Of a DNA stretch of 64,000 nucleotides, positions 12,501-21,726 are shown piece after piece; within the stretch, counting starts at the first letter, position 1, and each line of letters starts with the position of its first letter. The notes under the pieces were generated by a model, which saw nothing but the letters and a program-made list of their open reading frames with translations, ran no database searches and was not told the DNA's origin. Both the position numbers and the translations under genes were made by a program. This DNA is from Toxotes chatareus. Its lineage: Eukaryota; Chordata; Actinopteri; Toxotidae. The stretch lies in contig CM028900.1 of the NCBI GenBank assembly GCA_016801885.1, forward strand, positions 10,385,501 through 10,449,500. Direction: 5' to 3'.

Positions 12501-12643
12501 TGACGTCCTTTACAGTCAAACATGACCACAGAAGTATTGTAGGCCTTGACGTCACAAGGGAACTGTGGCGACATCCACGCAGGTTTACATGCACCAGGCT
12601 GGATCTCATAATGGCAGTACAGACAGAACAGCAGCAAGTGCAT
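9575..12643 (-). CDS. tlr8: Toll-like receptor 8
   Basis: A 1022-residue type I membrane receptor. From the N-terminus: a hydrophobic leader (MHLLLFCLYC), an ectodomain of about 26 leucine-rich repeats, the TLR7/8/9 cysteine cluster CPRCQNAPYPCVPC, a long insertion (Z-loop) after the middle repeats, a C-terminal LRR cap (NPFQCTC), a membrane span at about 809-833 and a TIR domain from about 859. TIR box 1 is YDVFVTYD, box 2 LEERDWPPG with the BB-loop proline, box 3 FWQNL. Family knowledge: TLR8 sits in endosomes, binds uridine and short RNA and signals through MyD88. N-terminal wording (TRNATELDLSEN) is TLR8-like rather than TLR7-like. The ATG at 12643 was chosen because acceptor TTTATCTGCAG ends at 12659; the frame is open further upstream only through the intron. 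Synteny with tlr7 and tmsb4x agrees. Confidence 0.95.
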   Translation of the reverse strand: MHLLLFCLYCHYEIQPGACKPAWMSPQFPCDVKAYNTSVVMFDCKGRHLHRVPPGITRNATELDLSENYIKNISVDSFSNLLNLTKLNLNWANKNKVVSIDARAFKNLTRLNHLKLTGNCLSEIPRNLPLSVEILDLNNNKILLDSLRLAGLTNVTHLWLSKNCYTWNPCWKSVTVTEGSFAVMTKLQGLDLSFNNLTSVPKGLPQSLRLLKLGSNKIEYIAKDDFLGLRDLKILKIQGNCPRCQNAPYPCVPCQNVSLDIHPYAFHNLTQLETLHLGGNSLHYLNPSWFERLSKIKQLFLSFNFLMKAITEEATFLRYLPRLERFDLSFNFALKSYPSSLNLSQEFSNLVSLKTLHLEGLVFQNIGPGTLRSLYELKNLSALNLGTNFIIHSDSTIFRRFPHLKMIYLAENRLYPVPEENPPHPRDGYNQGPDLSISPFIKLHPKDFAYEISHSLVKKECFDSGRVLVLSSNNLFFISPKQFNGYGNIACLNLSGNGFSAALNGTEFSSLPNLTYLDLSFNKIDLAYDNAFKELQKLQVLDLSHNAHYFKAYGITHNLNFIKNLPALRVLNMSHNAISTLTTKQLHSNSLTELQFTHNYLGTLWKERDGSYIKLFTSLTNLTILDISKNSIAKIPVKVYKYLPHNLTTLRISQNLLTNFDWDTLKYFHQLQMLDLSFNSLSDVTGINSCITQTLTFLDLSHNHIFHLDSAFTKGLTSLKTLSLSYNKLTTINQSTFQSRPDNQIQTLFLQKNPFQCTCDSLDLILWIEKSDVKIPRLTTEVTCDTPENQKGVALIYFDINQCVNDSQAFLIYILTTSFIIAFMLVATVAHLFYWDASYVIHYMKAKFKEYRSLNSSDSVYDVFVTYDTRDPHVSEWVLKNLRVKLEEEGEKHLPLCLEERDWPPGVPLVDNLTQSIQYSRKTLFVLTEGYVKTGVFKLAMYLAHQRLLDENVDVIVLLMLEPVLQHSHFLHLRRRLCGQSVVEWPRTAAAEPWFWQNLRNVIRVDNQVMYNRTYSKYFTSK

Positions 12644-12658
12644 CCAACACGTGACTGT

Positions 12659-12673
12659 CTGCAGATAAACAAT
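12659..12673 (-). other. tlr8: tlr8 coding-exon splice acceptor
   Basis: TTGTTTATCTGCAG on the minus strand, 15 bases before the chosen ATG. It implies a separate upstream non-coding exon, which I could not locate. Confidence 0.6.
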
Positions 12674-14968
12674 AAAATTTGTCACATGAAGTAACTTGTA
12701 ATACAGTATATCATACATTTTGTGTTATGTTAAAGTATTGGCTCACATTTTTCTTGTCAGAAAGCAATAGTCATGTGTTCATGTGAACTTTGAATCAGTT
12801 TTAGCATGCTGTAGTCATCCCTCCTGTTTTTGCAGGATGTTGCCGAAGTTCCCACTAATGTGTTGCTTTGCTTTCACCTTCTGTCCTTTTCACCCCAAGC
12901 CAGCTCAGTGTGGTTGAAGTCTGGCAAATGTGCTGGTCTTCCACTATGGGAAGCCACCGTCTGGTTCTTTTCCTCTTTTGTTTTGGGTCATTATCTTGCT
13001 CTAAGATGAAGCCCTGACCACCCAGTCTCTCTTCCTTTGTTACTTGCCTTTTTCTCACCATTCAGATAGAAGTATACAGAACTACTCCCTGCACTAGAAT
13101 ATTGTCCTACTAATGTGTCAGATGGTATGGTAACAGTTTGTTCCAACACTGCCTTTGTACAGACACAGGGTTTGTAATTGATCAACAAAAGTTGGGGCAC
13201 CTGTAGGAATTGTTTGCCTTAATGTTCAAGGCACAATTTACCTTCATTGCTTCGGGAAAGCTGCAAGTTAATTTCTTAATCCCTGAAAAAGGCCTGTTTG
13301 TGATGAAATTAACTTGATTTTTTTTTTTTTTTTTTTGGTGACATGAACTACTTTCCTTTTAACCTGGGCAGTTTACCACTTACCTTTGTACCATTTGGGG
13401 AGTTCTAAAACTTTTGACCTGTAGAGTATCTGCAAAACTGTATTCCAAAGTCCGCAAGGCTGTATTCCAAAGACAAAGGCTTCAACAGTCTGAGTTAGTC
13501 ACATCAAATGGATATTTTTCAGAAGTTACAGTCTGAACAGTATCCACAGGAGGAATGATTACAGCAAGCAAAACCAGTTTCAATGTTCACATGTGTACTT
13601 GATTATTGTTTTTGACAGATTTGAAAAATTGTGAATGTGTCCTTTAAGTATTTAATTGGTTTTCAGAATGGCACCACCTGTATCCAACAGGTGGCAGTAG
13701 TTTGTAAGTGAAATAGCATTCACTGGAAAAGCTGCTCTTGGTATTTTGTCAGCATTATAAATAACCTTCTTCTGAAACATTTTAGACACACTTCAGACCA
13801 ACACACTGGGTATCTTTTGAATCTCTGGGCTCTCCACTAGAATTTAAAATAAAGTTCTATGGCTTTAAACAATGTTAGCTGGACTACACGAGTTTGTATT
13901 CACAAAGGTTCCACTAATGGGTTAACAGTTGTGGCCTAGTATTCACTAGGAGCACTCTAGTGGGTGATTATTCACAATCCCACAGAGGTATTGCTAGGGT
14001 TAAGTGTTCCTCTTTAAAAAGTTGAATGTAAGAGTAGAAAAATAAAGATATAGAGAATCATTTTTTTCCCACACAAGTGTGAGGAAACTTTAATGAGCTG
14101 TATTTACTGTACAACACTACTTTATCAAAAATGAATAAAATGAAAAGTCCAAGTTTTTGGAGTCAAATAAATTCATGCAGAGTTAGTCCAAGTATTATGA
14201 AGTGTTGTAAAGTTCTTAGCACAAAATCTAAGAAGCCCAAAATTATTAAAGATTATGTTACAGAAACATCCAATTAAAACACACAAAGGTAACTAGAAAC
14301 TCCATAACTCATGCTGATTAATTAAGTTTGATGAAATTTATCCTCTGCTATACAAAGAGCAAATCTTAAAAAGTACAGAGAAACTATGTATGAGTAAAAC
14401 TCACCATTGTGCATGTATTGTGTTGATCCCTCATGATCCTTGTATGACAACCTTGAAAACAAGTGAAGTTCCACTTTCAGGTAAATTTTTAAATGAATTA
14501 TCTGTAGAAAATATGCCTCCCAAATAGCCTACTTAATCTCTGTTTTCTTAATTTTTAATATAAACTACATATTTAAAAAAAAAAAAACAAAAAAACATGA
14601 TGCTGGCAAATAAACAAAAGCAACAAGTTGGTCGGTTCACACAAGATAGATTCAGTCAGTCACATGTAAAAGTTACATGTAAAATGAAGAAGTACATGTG
14701 TTTCATTTCCCTGTTTCATAATGAGATGGGAGTTTCATTGCCATCTCAATCAAAATAGAAATTATTTCTTTGGAGACAGCAGAGACTGCCAGCCAGTTCC
14801 AGTAAATAAGAATTTAAAATTGGCACACCATTAGTGATTGTTGCAATAATCTTCTTTTGCTTACATTTAAATGGCAAGATATTCACACATTGTAATTCAT
14901 ACACAGAAGAACATGTGGAACAATCTAAAATAAAAGAGGGAAGTAAGTAGTACTGCATATTGTTGTAT
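12674..14968. other. Spacer between tlr7 and tlr8
   Basis: Holds the undetected tlr8 first exon and promoter, a transposase relic (about 12830-13440), a T tract near 13319-13336 and the tlr7 3' UTR. No AATAAA on the minus strand follows the tlr7 stop closely. An ATTAAA-type hexamer lies near 14089-14094 and another near 14556, so the tlr7 3' end is unresolved. Confidence 0.45.
12830..13440 (-). mobile_element. Decayed Tc1/mariner-like transposase fragment
   Basis: Minus-strand translation near 13000 gives EQDNDPK, the core of the DDE transposase motif (family form QDNDPKHTS). After a frameshift, another frame gives PDFN..E..W.E.DRR then a stop and KQSN, matching the Tc1 pattern PDLNPIE..W.ELDRRVK..Q. 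Stops and frame breaks show it is long dead. The right end, with a CTTTTGACCTGTAGAGTA-like sequence near 13410-13430, is a guess at the element edge. It could not produce protein. Confidence 0.65.
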
Positions 14969-17900
14969 TTACAGTGTCTCTTTGAAGAGATTGTTGTACT
15001 GTTTGTGACTTTCAGTTGCTAATACACTTCTCAGGCTGAACCAGAAGTATGGCTGTGCTTGAGGGTTTGATGGCCACTCCAGCACAGACCGCTTGTACAG
15101 TCTCTTCCGCAATCTCAGGTACTTTGAATTGCAAGGTACTTTTTCGAGGAATATCAGTACGATAACGTCATTTTTTTCATCCATTAGCCTTTGGTGGGCC
15201 ATGTAGAAAGCTGTCTTAAAGTTGCCGCTTTTAATATATTTGTTGGTGAGAATGAACACAGTCCTCTTGCTCCTGTGGATACTCTGGGAGAGGTTGTCGA
15301 TCAGGGGACACCCAGGGATCCAGTCACGTTCCTCCAGACATAATGTAAGGCAATGGTCTCCATGCTTCTCCAGATGAACGCACATTTCCTTCATTACCCA
15401 CTCTGACACAGCAGGATCCTCTTTATCATATATGACAAAGGCATCATAGACAGATCTCTGGGAGTACAGGCGGCTGTAGCCTTTGAGCTTGGCCCTGCAG
15501 AAGTGGTAAATGTACCAGACGTCCCACAGGAAGAGATGGCTGGAGATGGACAGGGTGAGGAAGCTGAGGATGAGGGAAGTCATGAGGGTGTAGAGGATAA
15601 TTGACAGGTAGTTGTGCTGGCAAGCCAGCAGGTCCACTGAGATTACAGGGTGACCTCTTTGTGCCCCTGGTGCGGCACAGGTCACGTCTGTGGCCAGTCT
15701 GGGGATGGTCACTTTGGTCCTGTTGAGCCATGTTACAAACCAAGTGGCATTGCAAGTGCACAGGAATCTGTTTTTGTGCAGGAGCAGCATGTCCATCTTA
15801 TTAACAACATCATCCGGAAAGCTGGATTTTTCAATGTGCTGTATGTGATTAAAACTAAGATCCAGATATTTTAGGCTGTAGGCACCCTTGAGGAAATCTT
15901 GTGCAATTTTTAGGATTTGGTTTTTATGTAAAATTAGTTTCTTGAGGGATTTGGTACAGTTTGACAGCATGTGTGGAACAGTTTCTAAACTGTTTCCACT
16001 GAGATCTAAGACTCGCAAAGAGTGTAGAAATTGTAGGTTCTCCCAAACAAAGGATTTTAGTTTGTTATTTTTGATGTAGAGCTCAGACAGTTTGTCAGGC
16101 AGACTGGTAAACACTTGGTCTGGAATGAAATTGAGGTTGTTATTAGAGATGTCAAGCACAGTCAGATTAAGTAATTTCTTGAAGTAATTGACATATCTGG
16201 TGTCCCCGTCTCTCCACAACATATCTAACCGGTTATCTCTGAACTCTAACCTCTCTATAGATTCACTCTCAAGCTCTGTGTTAGTGGAAGTAGAAATCTT
16301 GTTGTGGTTCATCAGCAATATCTTGAGATTCTTTAAATTCCTAGTGAAATTAAGCATATGAGTTAAGCCCTCAGATTCAAAATAATGGTTATTATTACTT
16401 ATATCTAGGACGACCAGACTTTTCAGCTCTTGAAATGCAGTGGAGTAGAGCAGGTCCAGACGATTGAATGAAAAGTCCAGATATTGTAAATTCGTCAGAT
16501 AGGTGAATTCAGAGCCATTTAAACTTTGGCTCATTGCATTTCCAGACAGATTGAGGCATCTCAGCTCACTGAGATTTAAGAATCTTGAATGCAAGAAGAA
16601 TATGTTGTTTCTACTCACATCCAGGGTTTTGCCAAACTGACTGCAGTTTGTTTTGACAAAGGATGTAACAACTCCAAGTTCTTTGTCTTTGTATTTGCAG
16701 CTGCGTGCATATTCATCATATCTGAAGTAATGAATCTCTCTCACTTCCTTACTTTGGTACTGGGCAGCAGCTGACATTGGAGACCAGTCCAAGGGCTCTC
16801 CTCCAGAGAAACCAACAGCATCTTGGCCATCAGAGGGGGAAGATATTTTGTTGTCAGACAGACTGATTATTTTAAAGCTTTTTAGTTCCATCAGAATACT
16901 AAGATTGGTCATTTTAATAAAGTTTGTACCCAGATCCACAACCTCCAGGTTTGGGAGAGGTTTTAATGGAGCGATACTGTCTGGTTTTAGCTGCTGAAAC
17001 ACAAAACCCTTTAGTCTGAGAATTTTGAGGGATCTGAGGGAGGAGAAGCTACAACTCAGTCTCAGTGTTTGAGGATACCGCTGAAGCTCATAGTTAAATG
17101 AAAGGTCCAGTTCCTCCAGTGTTCCCAGGAAATTTGGGAATTTGGTGACTCCTATCTCCCTTGCCAAAAAGTTTGATGAGAGGTCAAGCACTCTCAGGTC
17201 TGTTGTGTTGGTAAACCACTCAGATGGCACAGATGTCAGGGAGTTGCTGTGCAAGCGGAGTGTCTTTAGTTTTGATAACATTTTAAAAGCCATTGTGCTG
17301 ATTCTTAATGGTGAATTATTTGGGCATGGTTTGCATGGGAAAGGGGCATTGTAACATCGAGGACAGTTTCCACTAATATCTAGAATCTCAAGGTTGGTTA
17401 AGTTTTTGAAATCCTCATCAGTGACTTCCTGAATATTATTGTTATAGAGATACAGCTCCTTCAGAGTTGTGGGTAGATGAGGTGGAATGAAAGATAAGTT
17501 ATTTGATTTAAGAGATAACAATTTTAAACTGTAAAGCTCTGAAAATGTACCATTCTTAATATCATAGGACTTATTACAGGGGTTACGATAATAGCAGTTC
17601 TGACCAAGGTAAAGCATCTCAACATTCTTGAGCTCGGAAAAGTTTGCTTTAGAAATATTATAAATGTGATTCACTTCCAAACTCAGCAGGACCAAATCTG
17701 AAGGCAGGCCTTTAGGTATACTGTTGAGCTGATTGCCATCTAGATAGAGTGCACGCAGACTCCTCAGGCTGGTAAAGGTGTTTTCCTCAATCGTCACACT
17801 GTGAGTGCACATTCGGTCTTTGGGGCCGATTTTGATGGGCACACAGTTACACCTCATGTCAATCTCAGTCAGGTTCTCCAGACCATGGAAGGAGGAGGAG

Positions 17901-18115
17901 TTTAATCTAGGAACGTGGTTGATAGTGAGCGTCAGATTGGTGGTGTCTCTGGGGATGCCACGAGGGATTTCTTTGAGGCTTCTCTCAGTGCAGTCCACTT
18001 TCACCTCACTCCCATTGCTGGCCTTACTAACGTCACATGGCAGAGTTTTGGGGTAAAAAATGGTAGCTCTCGATATGCAGAGACAACACCATAGGGCCAG
18101 CAGTGCCACACACAT
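14969..18115 (-). CDS. tlr7: Toll-like receptor 7
   Basis: A 1048-residue receptor. A hydrophobic leader (MCVALLALWCCLC) is followed by the TLR7-typical FYPKTLPCDV. Then come leucine-rich repeats including RCNCVPI, LYLGQNCYYRNPC and the cysteine cluster CPRCYNAPFPCKPC, and a Z-loop region ending in the conserved HYFRYDEYARSC. A C-terminal cap (NRFLCTC), a membrane span at about 838-860 and a TIR domain from about 888 complete it. TIR box 1 is YDAFVIYD, box 2 LEERDWIPG, box 3 FWFSL. Length and wording closely follow vertebrate TLR7. Family knowledge: an endosomal sensor of guanosine and single-stranded RNA acting through MyD88 and IRF7/NF-kB. The start at 18115 abuts acceptor TTTCTGCACAG exactly, so an upstream exon is either wholly untranslated or supplies extra codons; human TLR7 likewise keeps nearly all its coding sequence in one exon. 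Confidence 0.96.
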   Translation of the reverse strand: MCVALLALWCCLCISRATIFYPKTLPCDVSKASNGSEVKVDCTERSLKEIPRGIPRDTTNLTLTINHVPRLNSSSFHGLENLTEIDMRCNCVPIKIGPKDRMCTHSVTIEENTFTSLRSLRALYLDGNQLNSIPKGLPSDLVLLSLEVNHIYNISKANFSELKNVEMLYLGQNCYYRNPCNKSYDIKNGTFSELYSLKLLSLKSNNLSFIPPHLPTTLKELYLYNNNIQEVTDEDFKNLTNLEILDISGNCPRCYNAPFPCKPCPNNSPLRISTMAFKMLSKLKTLRLHSNSLTSVPSEWFTNTTDLRVLDLSSNFLAREIGVTKFPNFLGTLEELDLSFNYELQRYPQTLRLSCSFSSLRSLKILRLKGFVFQQLKPDSIAPLKPLPNLEVVDLGTNFIKMTNLSILMELKSFKIISLSDNKISSPSDGQDAVGFSGGEPLDWSPMSAAAQYQSKEVREIHYFRYDEYARSCKYKDKELGVVTSFVKTNCSQFGKTLDVSRNNIFFLHSRFLNLSELRCLNLSGNAMSQSLNGSEFTYLTNLQYLDFSFNRLDLLYSTAFQELKSLVVLDISNNNHYFESEGLTHMLNFTRNLKNLKILLMNHNKISTSTNTELESESIERLEFRDNRLDMLWRDGDTRYVNYFKKLLNLTVLDISNNNLNFIPDQVFTSLPDKLSELYIKNNKLKSFVWENLQFLHSLRVLDLSGNSLETVPHMLSNCTKSLKKLILHKNQILKIAQDFLKGAYSLKYLDLSFNHIQHIEKSSFPDDVVNKMDMLLLHKNRFLCTCNATWFVTWLNRTKVTIPRLATDVTCAAPGAQRGHPVISVDLLACQHNYLSIILYTLMTSLILSFLTLSISSHLFLWDVWYIYHFCRAKLKGYSRLYSQRSVYDAFVIYDKEDPAVSEWVMKEMCVHLEKHGDHCLTLCLEERDWIPGCPLIDNLSQSIHRSKRTVFILTNKYIKSGNFKTAFYMAHQRLMDEKNDVIVLIFLEKVPCNSKYLRLRKRLYKRSVLEWPSNPQAQPYFWFSLRSVLATESHKQYNNLFKETL

Positions 18116-18133
18116 CTGTGCAGAAACACAGGC
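18116..18133 (-). other. tlr7: tlr7 coding-exon splice acceptor
   Basis: A pyrimidine tract ending TTTCTGCACAG on the minus strand, with the ATG as the very first exonic bases. It shows the gene has at least one upstream exon, not identified here. Confidence 0.65.
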
Positions 18134-18869
18134 AGTTATGTAAGAAAACACACACACGTGCCAAATATTCATCAGGACGTTCACTATTATTTACAAAATA
18201 CGGAAAATGACAGCAAGGAATGGACAGCACAGTTTACTTCATAATATAACCAAGTATTGGTTCAGATAACATCATATCAGATAACATTTCATTTTCAACT
18301 CCTTCTAGAGAAAATGTGGCTGACAGCCCCTCTGATCAAATCTAACATGCCATCTAACGTGTCACAACATATGAATGTTATTCTAATTCTGTACATTATA
18401 TCAGTAAAGATGACTGATACTCACTGGATGGAGGATCATTGTTCACGTGAGCAATTGAAAAGAAGTCCTGCTGTGAGTCCTGTTGTCAAGCTGAGCACTG
18501 AAAGGAGTGATTATGATTATGATCAGTTCTTAGGTATGAGATGAAAGTAGCAGGTGGCTGGGTGAGCCCCATGTGTTTATAATTAACCAGCATCACTTCC
18601 CTGTTTTCACAAACCACACACATCCAAGTGCCCTCCAAATCTTCCATCTTTTACTGTGACTGTTTGCTAATTGGTTGACTGATTGCTGTTTGTTATTTAA
18701 TGGGGCACACATGTGCTTTATGGTGAGGTTTCTATGAAGTTGTTTCCTCAAGAATCAAGATCAAGAAGCATTACCGTAGCATTACCATAGCACAGCTGGA
18801 GGAGTTGTGGGCTAGTCAGTGCACACCACTTTTGGAAAGAGCTGTTTCATTTCTGATTACCCTGAAGAG

Positions 18870-18880
18870 GAAAGTGAAAC
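18870..18880 (+). promoter_or_regulatory. Interferon-stimulated response element-like motif
   Basis: GAAAGTGAAAC is an exact GAAANNGAAAC core, the IRF/ISRE pattern. A second IRF-like pair, GAAATGAAAC on the minus strand with one-base spacing, lies within 30 bases at about 18844-18853. It is about 755 bases upstream of the tlr7 coding exon, where its first exon and promoter should be. Function is inferred from motif and position only. Confidence 0.45.
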
Positions 18881-19349
18881 CTATGCTTGGGTTTAGCTTA
18901 CATGATAAACATGTTATTGTGGCACTGGGCAGAATCTTTTCCTGCAGCCTGTGGCTGCTTTGTGGCTATACGCCTGAGTAACGTTCACTCTTGTGATCTG
19001 GCCAGACAGTATGTATGTTTAGACCTCTATTTGAGAAACCAAATGCAGAGATAGATTCTGTATTTGTTTTTTTTTAAAGGATGTATCTGATCTGATCTGG
19101 TCTTTTCCACAGTAAAAGGGCATGATGACAAAGTGGCTATTATCCAACTAACTATTGGATGGCTTGCAATGAAATGTTGTACAGACATGTATGGTCCCCA
19201 GAGGATGACTCTCAGTGACTTTGGTGAGCCCCTGATTGTTTCTCTTGTGTCAAAACTTGAATTTATCCAATGCTTTGGTTTGTAACCAAATAGCAGCAAA
19301 ACTAAAGACACTCCCACCACCCACAACTGTATTGTTTGATGCATAGGGT

Positions 19350-19510
19350 TTTATTCCAGTTAGGAAATGTAAGCATGCTGACATGCTAAACTAAAACAGT
19401 TAATGTAGGGAACATTATAACATCAGCATGTTAGCATGCTAATGTTAGCATTTAGCTCCAAGCACAACTGTGCCTAAATAAAGCCTCTCAGAGCAGCAAG
19501 CATGACTGTT
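19350..19510. repeat. Teleost interspersed repeat with GCATGCTAACATGCTAA-type core
   Basis: Repeated palindromic words (GCATGCTGACATGCTAA, CAGCATGTTAGCATGCTAA) are followed by TTAGCATTTAGCTCCAAGCAC, a sequence I recall as very common in percomorph genomes. Class and exact ends are uncertain. Confidence 0.55.
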
Positions 19511-20348
19511 GACCCTTGTTTTACTCACATGCATATGCATCATGCAGTACTTGACTGCTGTCACACATAACACCGTGCAAACACTCTCTCCAGCCCTGTA
19601 AGTGAAATGGGTCATCATCATCATTAATGCAAAAAGCATTACCACCACTCAGGCATGAGCAAATGGTAAAATAATGAATTATTAAACATAGTTATACAAC
19701 TAAACATGGGTCTAGCAACTTTTCTGTATGAATAATTCAGTTTTAGCAGCAAACGTGTACTGTCTGGAAAAGTCCCTCTGTCAGCTTTTGTTATTCTGTT
19801 TTATTGATTTTTAGAGATCAGCTGAAATGAGAAAGGAAATGAATTTGCATGTATCACTGCAAAATTAAATAAAAATGTGGCATTGTATGAGACATAACTA
19901 CACACAAGACTGGAGTCAAACACAAATAGACAAAATCATTTGAGATAAGACTTTTTAAAAGTTTTAATCTTTTTAATGATGTTGACAAAAAATAACAGGA
20001 AAGTACTCAGTGTTCATGTGTAAAGTATTCATTAAATTAAGGTGAATCCAGCAAATGAAAAAGTCATATGCATTACTTTTATTTGATCATGTGTTGTCCT
20101 GTGCAGTGATTTGTCTACAGCTGTATATAGTGTATGCATTTCTTCAACATAATATATATTTTGACAGTTTATAAACAAGGTACTAATAAGTTTGTAATAA
20201 TCTACATGTAAAGCCCATAATATAACTAATAAATCATTAAAATAATCCCTATTATGTAATATTAGGTAATATACTTTAGAGGAGGGTCCTATGCTTCTTC
20301 ATAGAGGCCTTAATATAATCTATTTAAAACTTTAATGATTCATATAAT

Positions 20349-20354
20349 TTTATT
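20349..20354 (-). terminator. frmpd4: Candidate frmpd4 polyadenylation signal
   Basis: AATAAA on the minus strand about 127 bases after the stop of the last frmpd4 exon. Others occur further on (about 20077). Confidence 0.4.
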
Positions 20355-20480
20355 TTTACTTTACATAGTAAAATATTGTATACACAAGGCAATTTTTTTT
20401 TCACAGCAGTTCACATTGGTTGTTAAACCCATGTCTCTTATGTATGGCTTTAAAATCAATAATCAAGACAAAATAACAGT

Positions 20481-21726
20481 TCATTTGTTGAGCAGTGTTT
20501 TCAGTGAGTGAGTTAGTGCGTTTATAATAGCTGATATGGTGGCAGAGTAATGTGTCAATGCATTCACACTTTGGTCACTGGGGGAGCTTCCTGAAGCTGC
20601 CTCAGCAGTTTTCAGCAGACACACGTAGTTCATGACGACCTCATCCACCTTGGCTACCACCTCACGCCGCTCCCTCTCGGTGCTCAGGCCTTCCACAAGT
20701 GACATGCAGGCATGTGTTAGGCAGCAGAGTGTGTGGAAGCTGTGCGTCAGAGTGAGCAGTAACTCCTCTGGGCTGCTGTACTCCACGGCCATCTGACTGC
20801 AGGCGCCGCTCAGCACTTTGGCCTGCATGAAAAGCAGCTGGGCGAATGTTTCCACGTCAGCCTCATTGATCTCGGGCCTTTCACCTCTGGACAAGTGGCC
20901 TACACTGGATCGCAACACGCCGATCATCTCTAAGGCATCCTTCCGTGCAAGTGCAAACCCTGTGTGGAGACTATAAGTTTTTCCCTTCATTGAATTTACA
21001 CGAGCAAGCCTTGCTTTGAGGCTCATGTCATTCATAGCAGGGACTTTATTACTCAGCTCAGCTTCACAGTCTGCTTTCTGCTTTGTGTATTCCTTGTGGC
21101 TGAAAGAAACAGAGCTGACAGAGAACGGAGCATCTGGGGGCATCTTTCTGCCTTCATCATCACCATCAGTGTTTCTCTTTCTCCTGAGGAAGCAGTGACT
21201 GAACGGCCCACGGAACCTCCAGGTGCCTGCATCCAACCTCTGTGCTGTTGACTCTGGAGGCCAAGCAGAGGCTTCTCTTAGCGGCCTTCTAGCGGATGAA
21301 TTAGAGGCAACGGAACCTTGGGAGAAACTCTTGGGCAAGGTTTTAGCAGAGAAAATCCTCTGTACTTTTGGGGCATCTAGAGACTGGAAATTCTGACCAC
21401 CACTTTTCCCTGTAAGTGTGGCTTTGGTCTTCTCTAACAGTGCTTCTATACTCCTAGAACCTGGCATTATGGTGCTCCAACTCCTCCTGAGCATCCGAAC
21501 CCTGCGTGGCTTCCTGAGGCTGCCCGTTGTAGGTTCACATGAAGATCTGCTTGAGGGGGAAGCCAGGGTGTGTGAGTCAGGTTCAGGGCTGCACTGTGTT
21601 AGCTGGCTGGGCTCTGTGCTACTTCGTAATGATGATGGTGACATGGTTGTGGTAGTGGTACGGGTCTCATTACAGAGAGCTAAAGATGACTCTTCCCCAG
21701 CCTTCTTCAGCTGTGTGCAAGCTACA
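20481..21726 (-). CDS. frmpd4: frmpd4 exon 17: last exon, alternative C-terminus
   Basis: The minus-strand tract TTCTCTTTGTTTTCCTACTA leads into CCCCTAG then TGTAG. Splicing at the first AG (exon from 21726) makes codons GTG TAG, ending the protein ETTV. Splicing at the second AG (exon from 21721) makes GCT TGC ACA CAG, opening 412 further residues to a stop at 20483-20481. The extension has a basic/serine-rich first half, then a conserved-looking helical region (RKDALEMIGVLRSSVG, EELLLTLTHSFHTLCC, AKVDEVVMNYVCLLK) that I recall as resembling the C-terminus of FRMPD3-type relatives. A 1.2 kb frame without stops argues it is translated. A third AG at 21710 is out of frame. Confidence 0.8.

Larger units (their letters stand above)
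18134..20348. other. Spacer between frmpd4 3' end and tlr7
   Basis: Should contain the tlr7 5' exon and promoter. It also carries an interspersed repeat at about 19350-19510 and AT-rich DNA at 19900-20400. No prps2 exon, which sits between these genes in human, is recognisable. Confidence 0.5.

Noticed and set aside
12644..12718. Earlier in-frame ATG for tlr8 (25 residues longer)
   Set aside because: The extra stretch crosses a consensus acceptor (TTTATCTGCAG) and is intron-like; MHLLLF gives a proper signal peptide.
15444..15761. 105-codon minus-strand open frame inside tlr7
   Set aside because: It overlaps the tlr7 transmembrane/TIR coding sequence in another frame, has no recognisable domain and is a by-product of a long GC-richer exon.
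18116..18184. Earlier in-frame ATG for tlr7 (23 residues longer)
   Set aside because: It reads through a pyrimidine tract and CAG acceptor directly before MCVALL; family length fits the shorter start.
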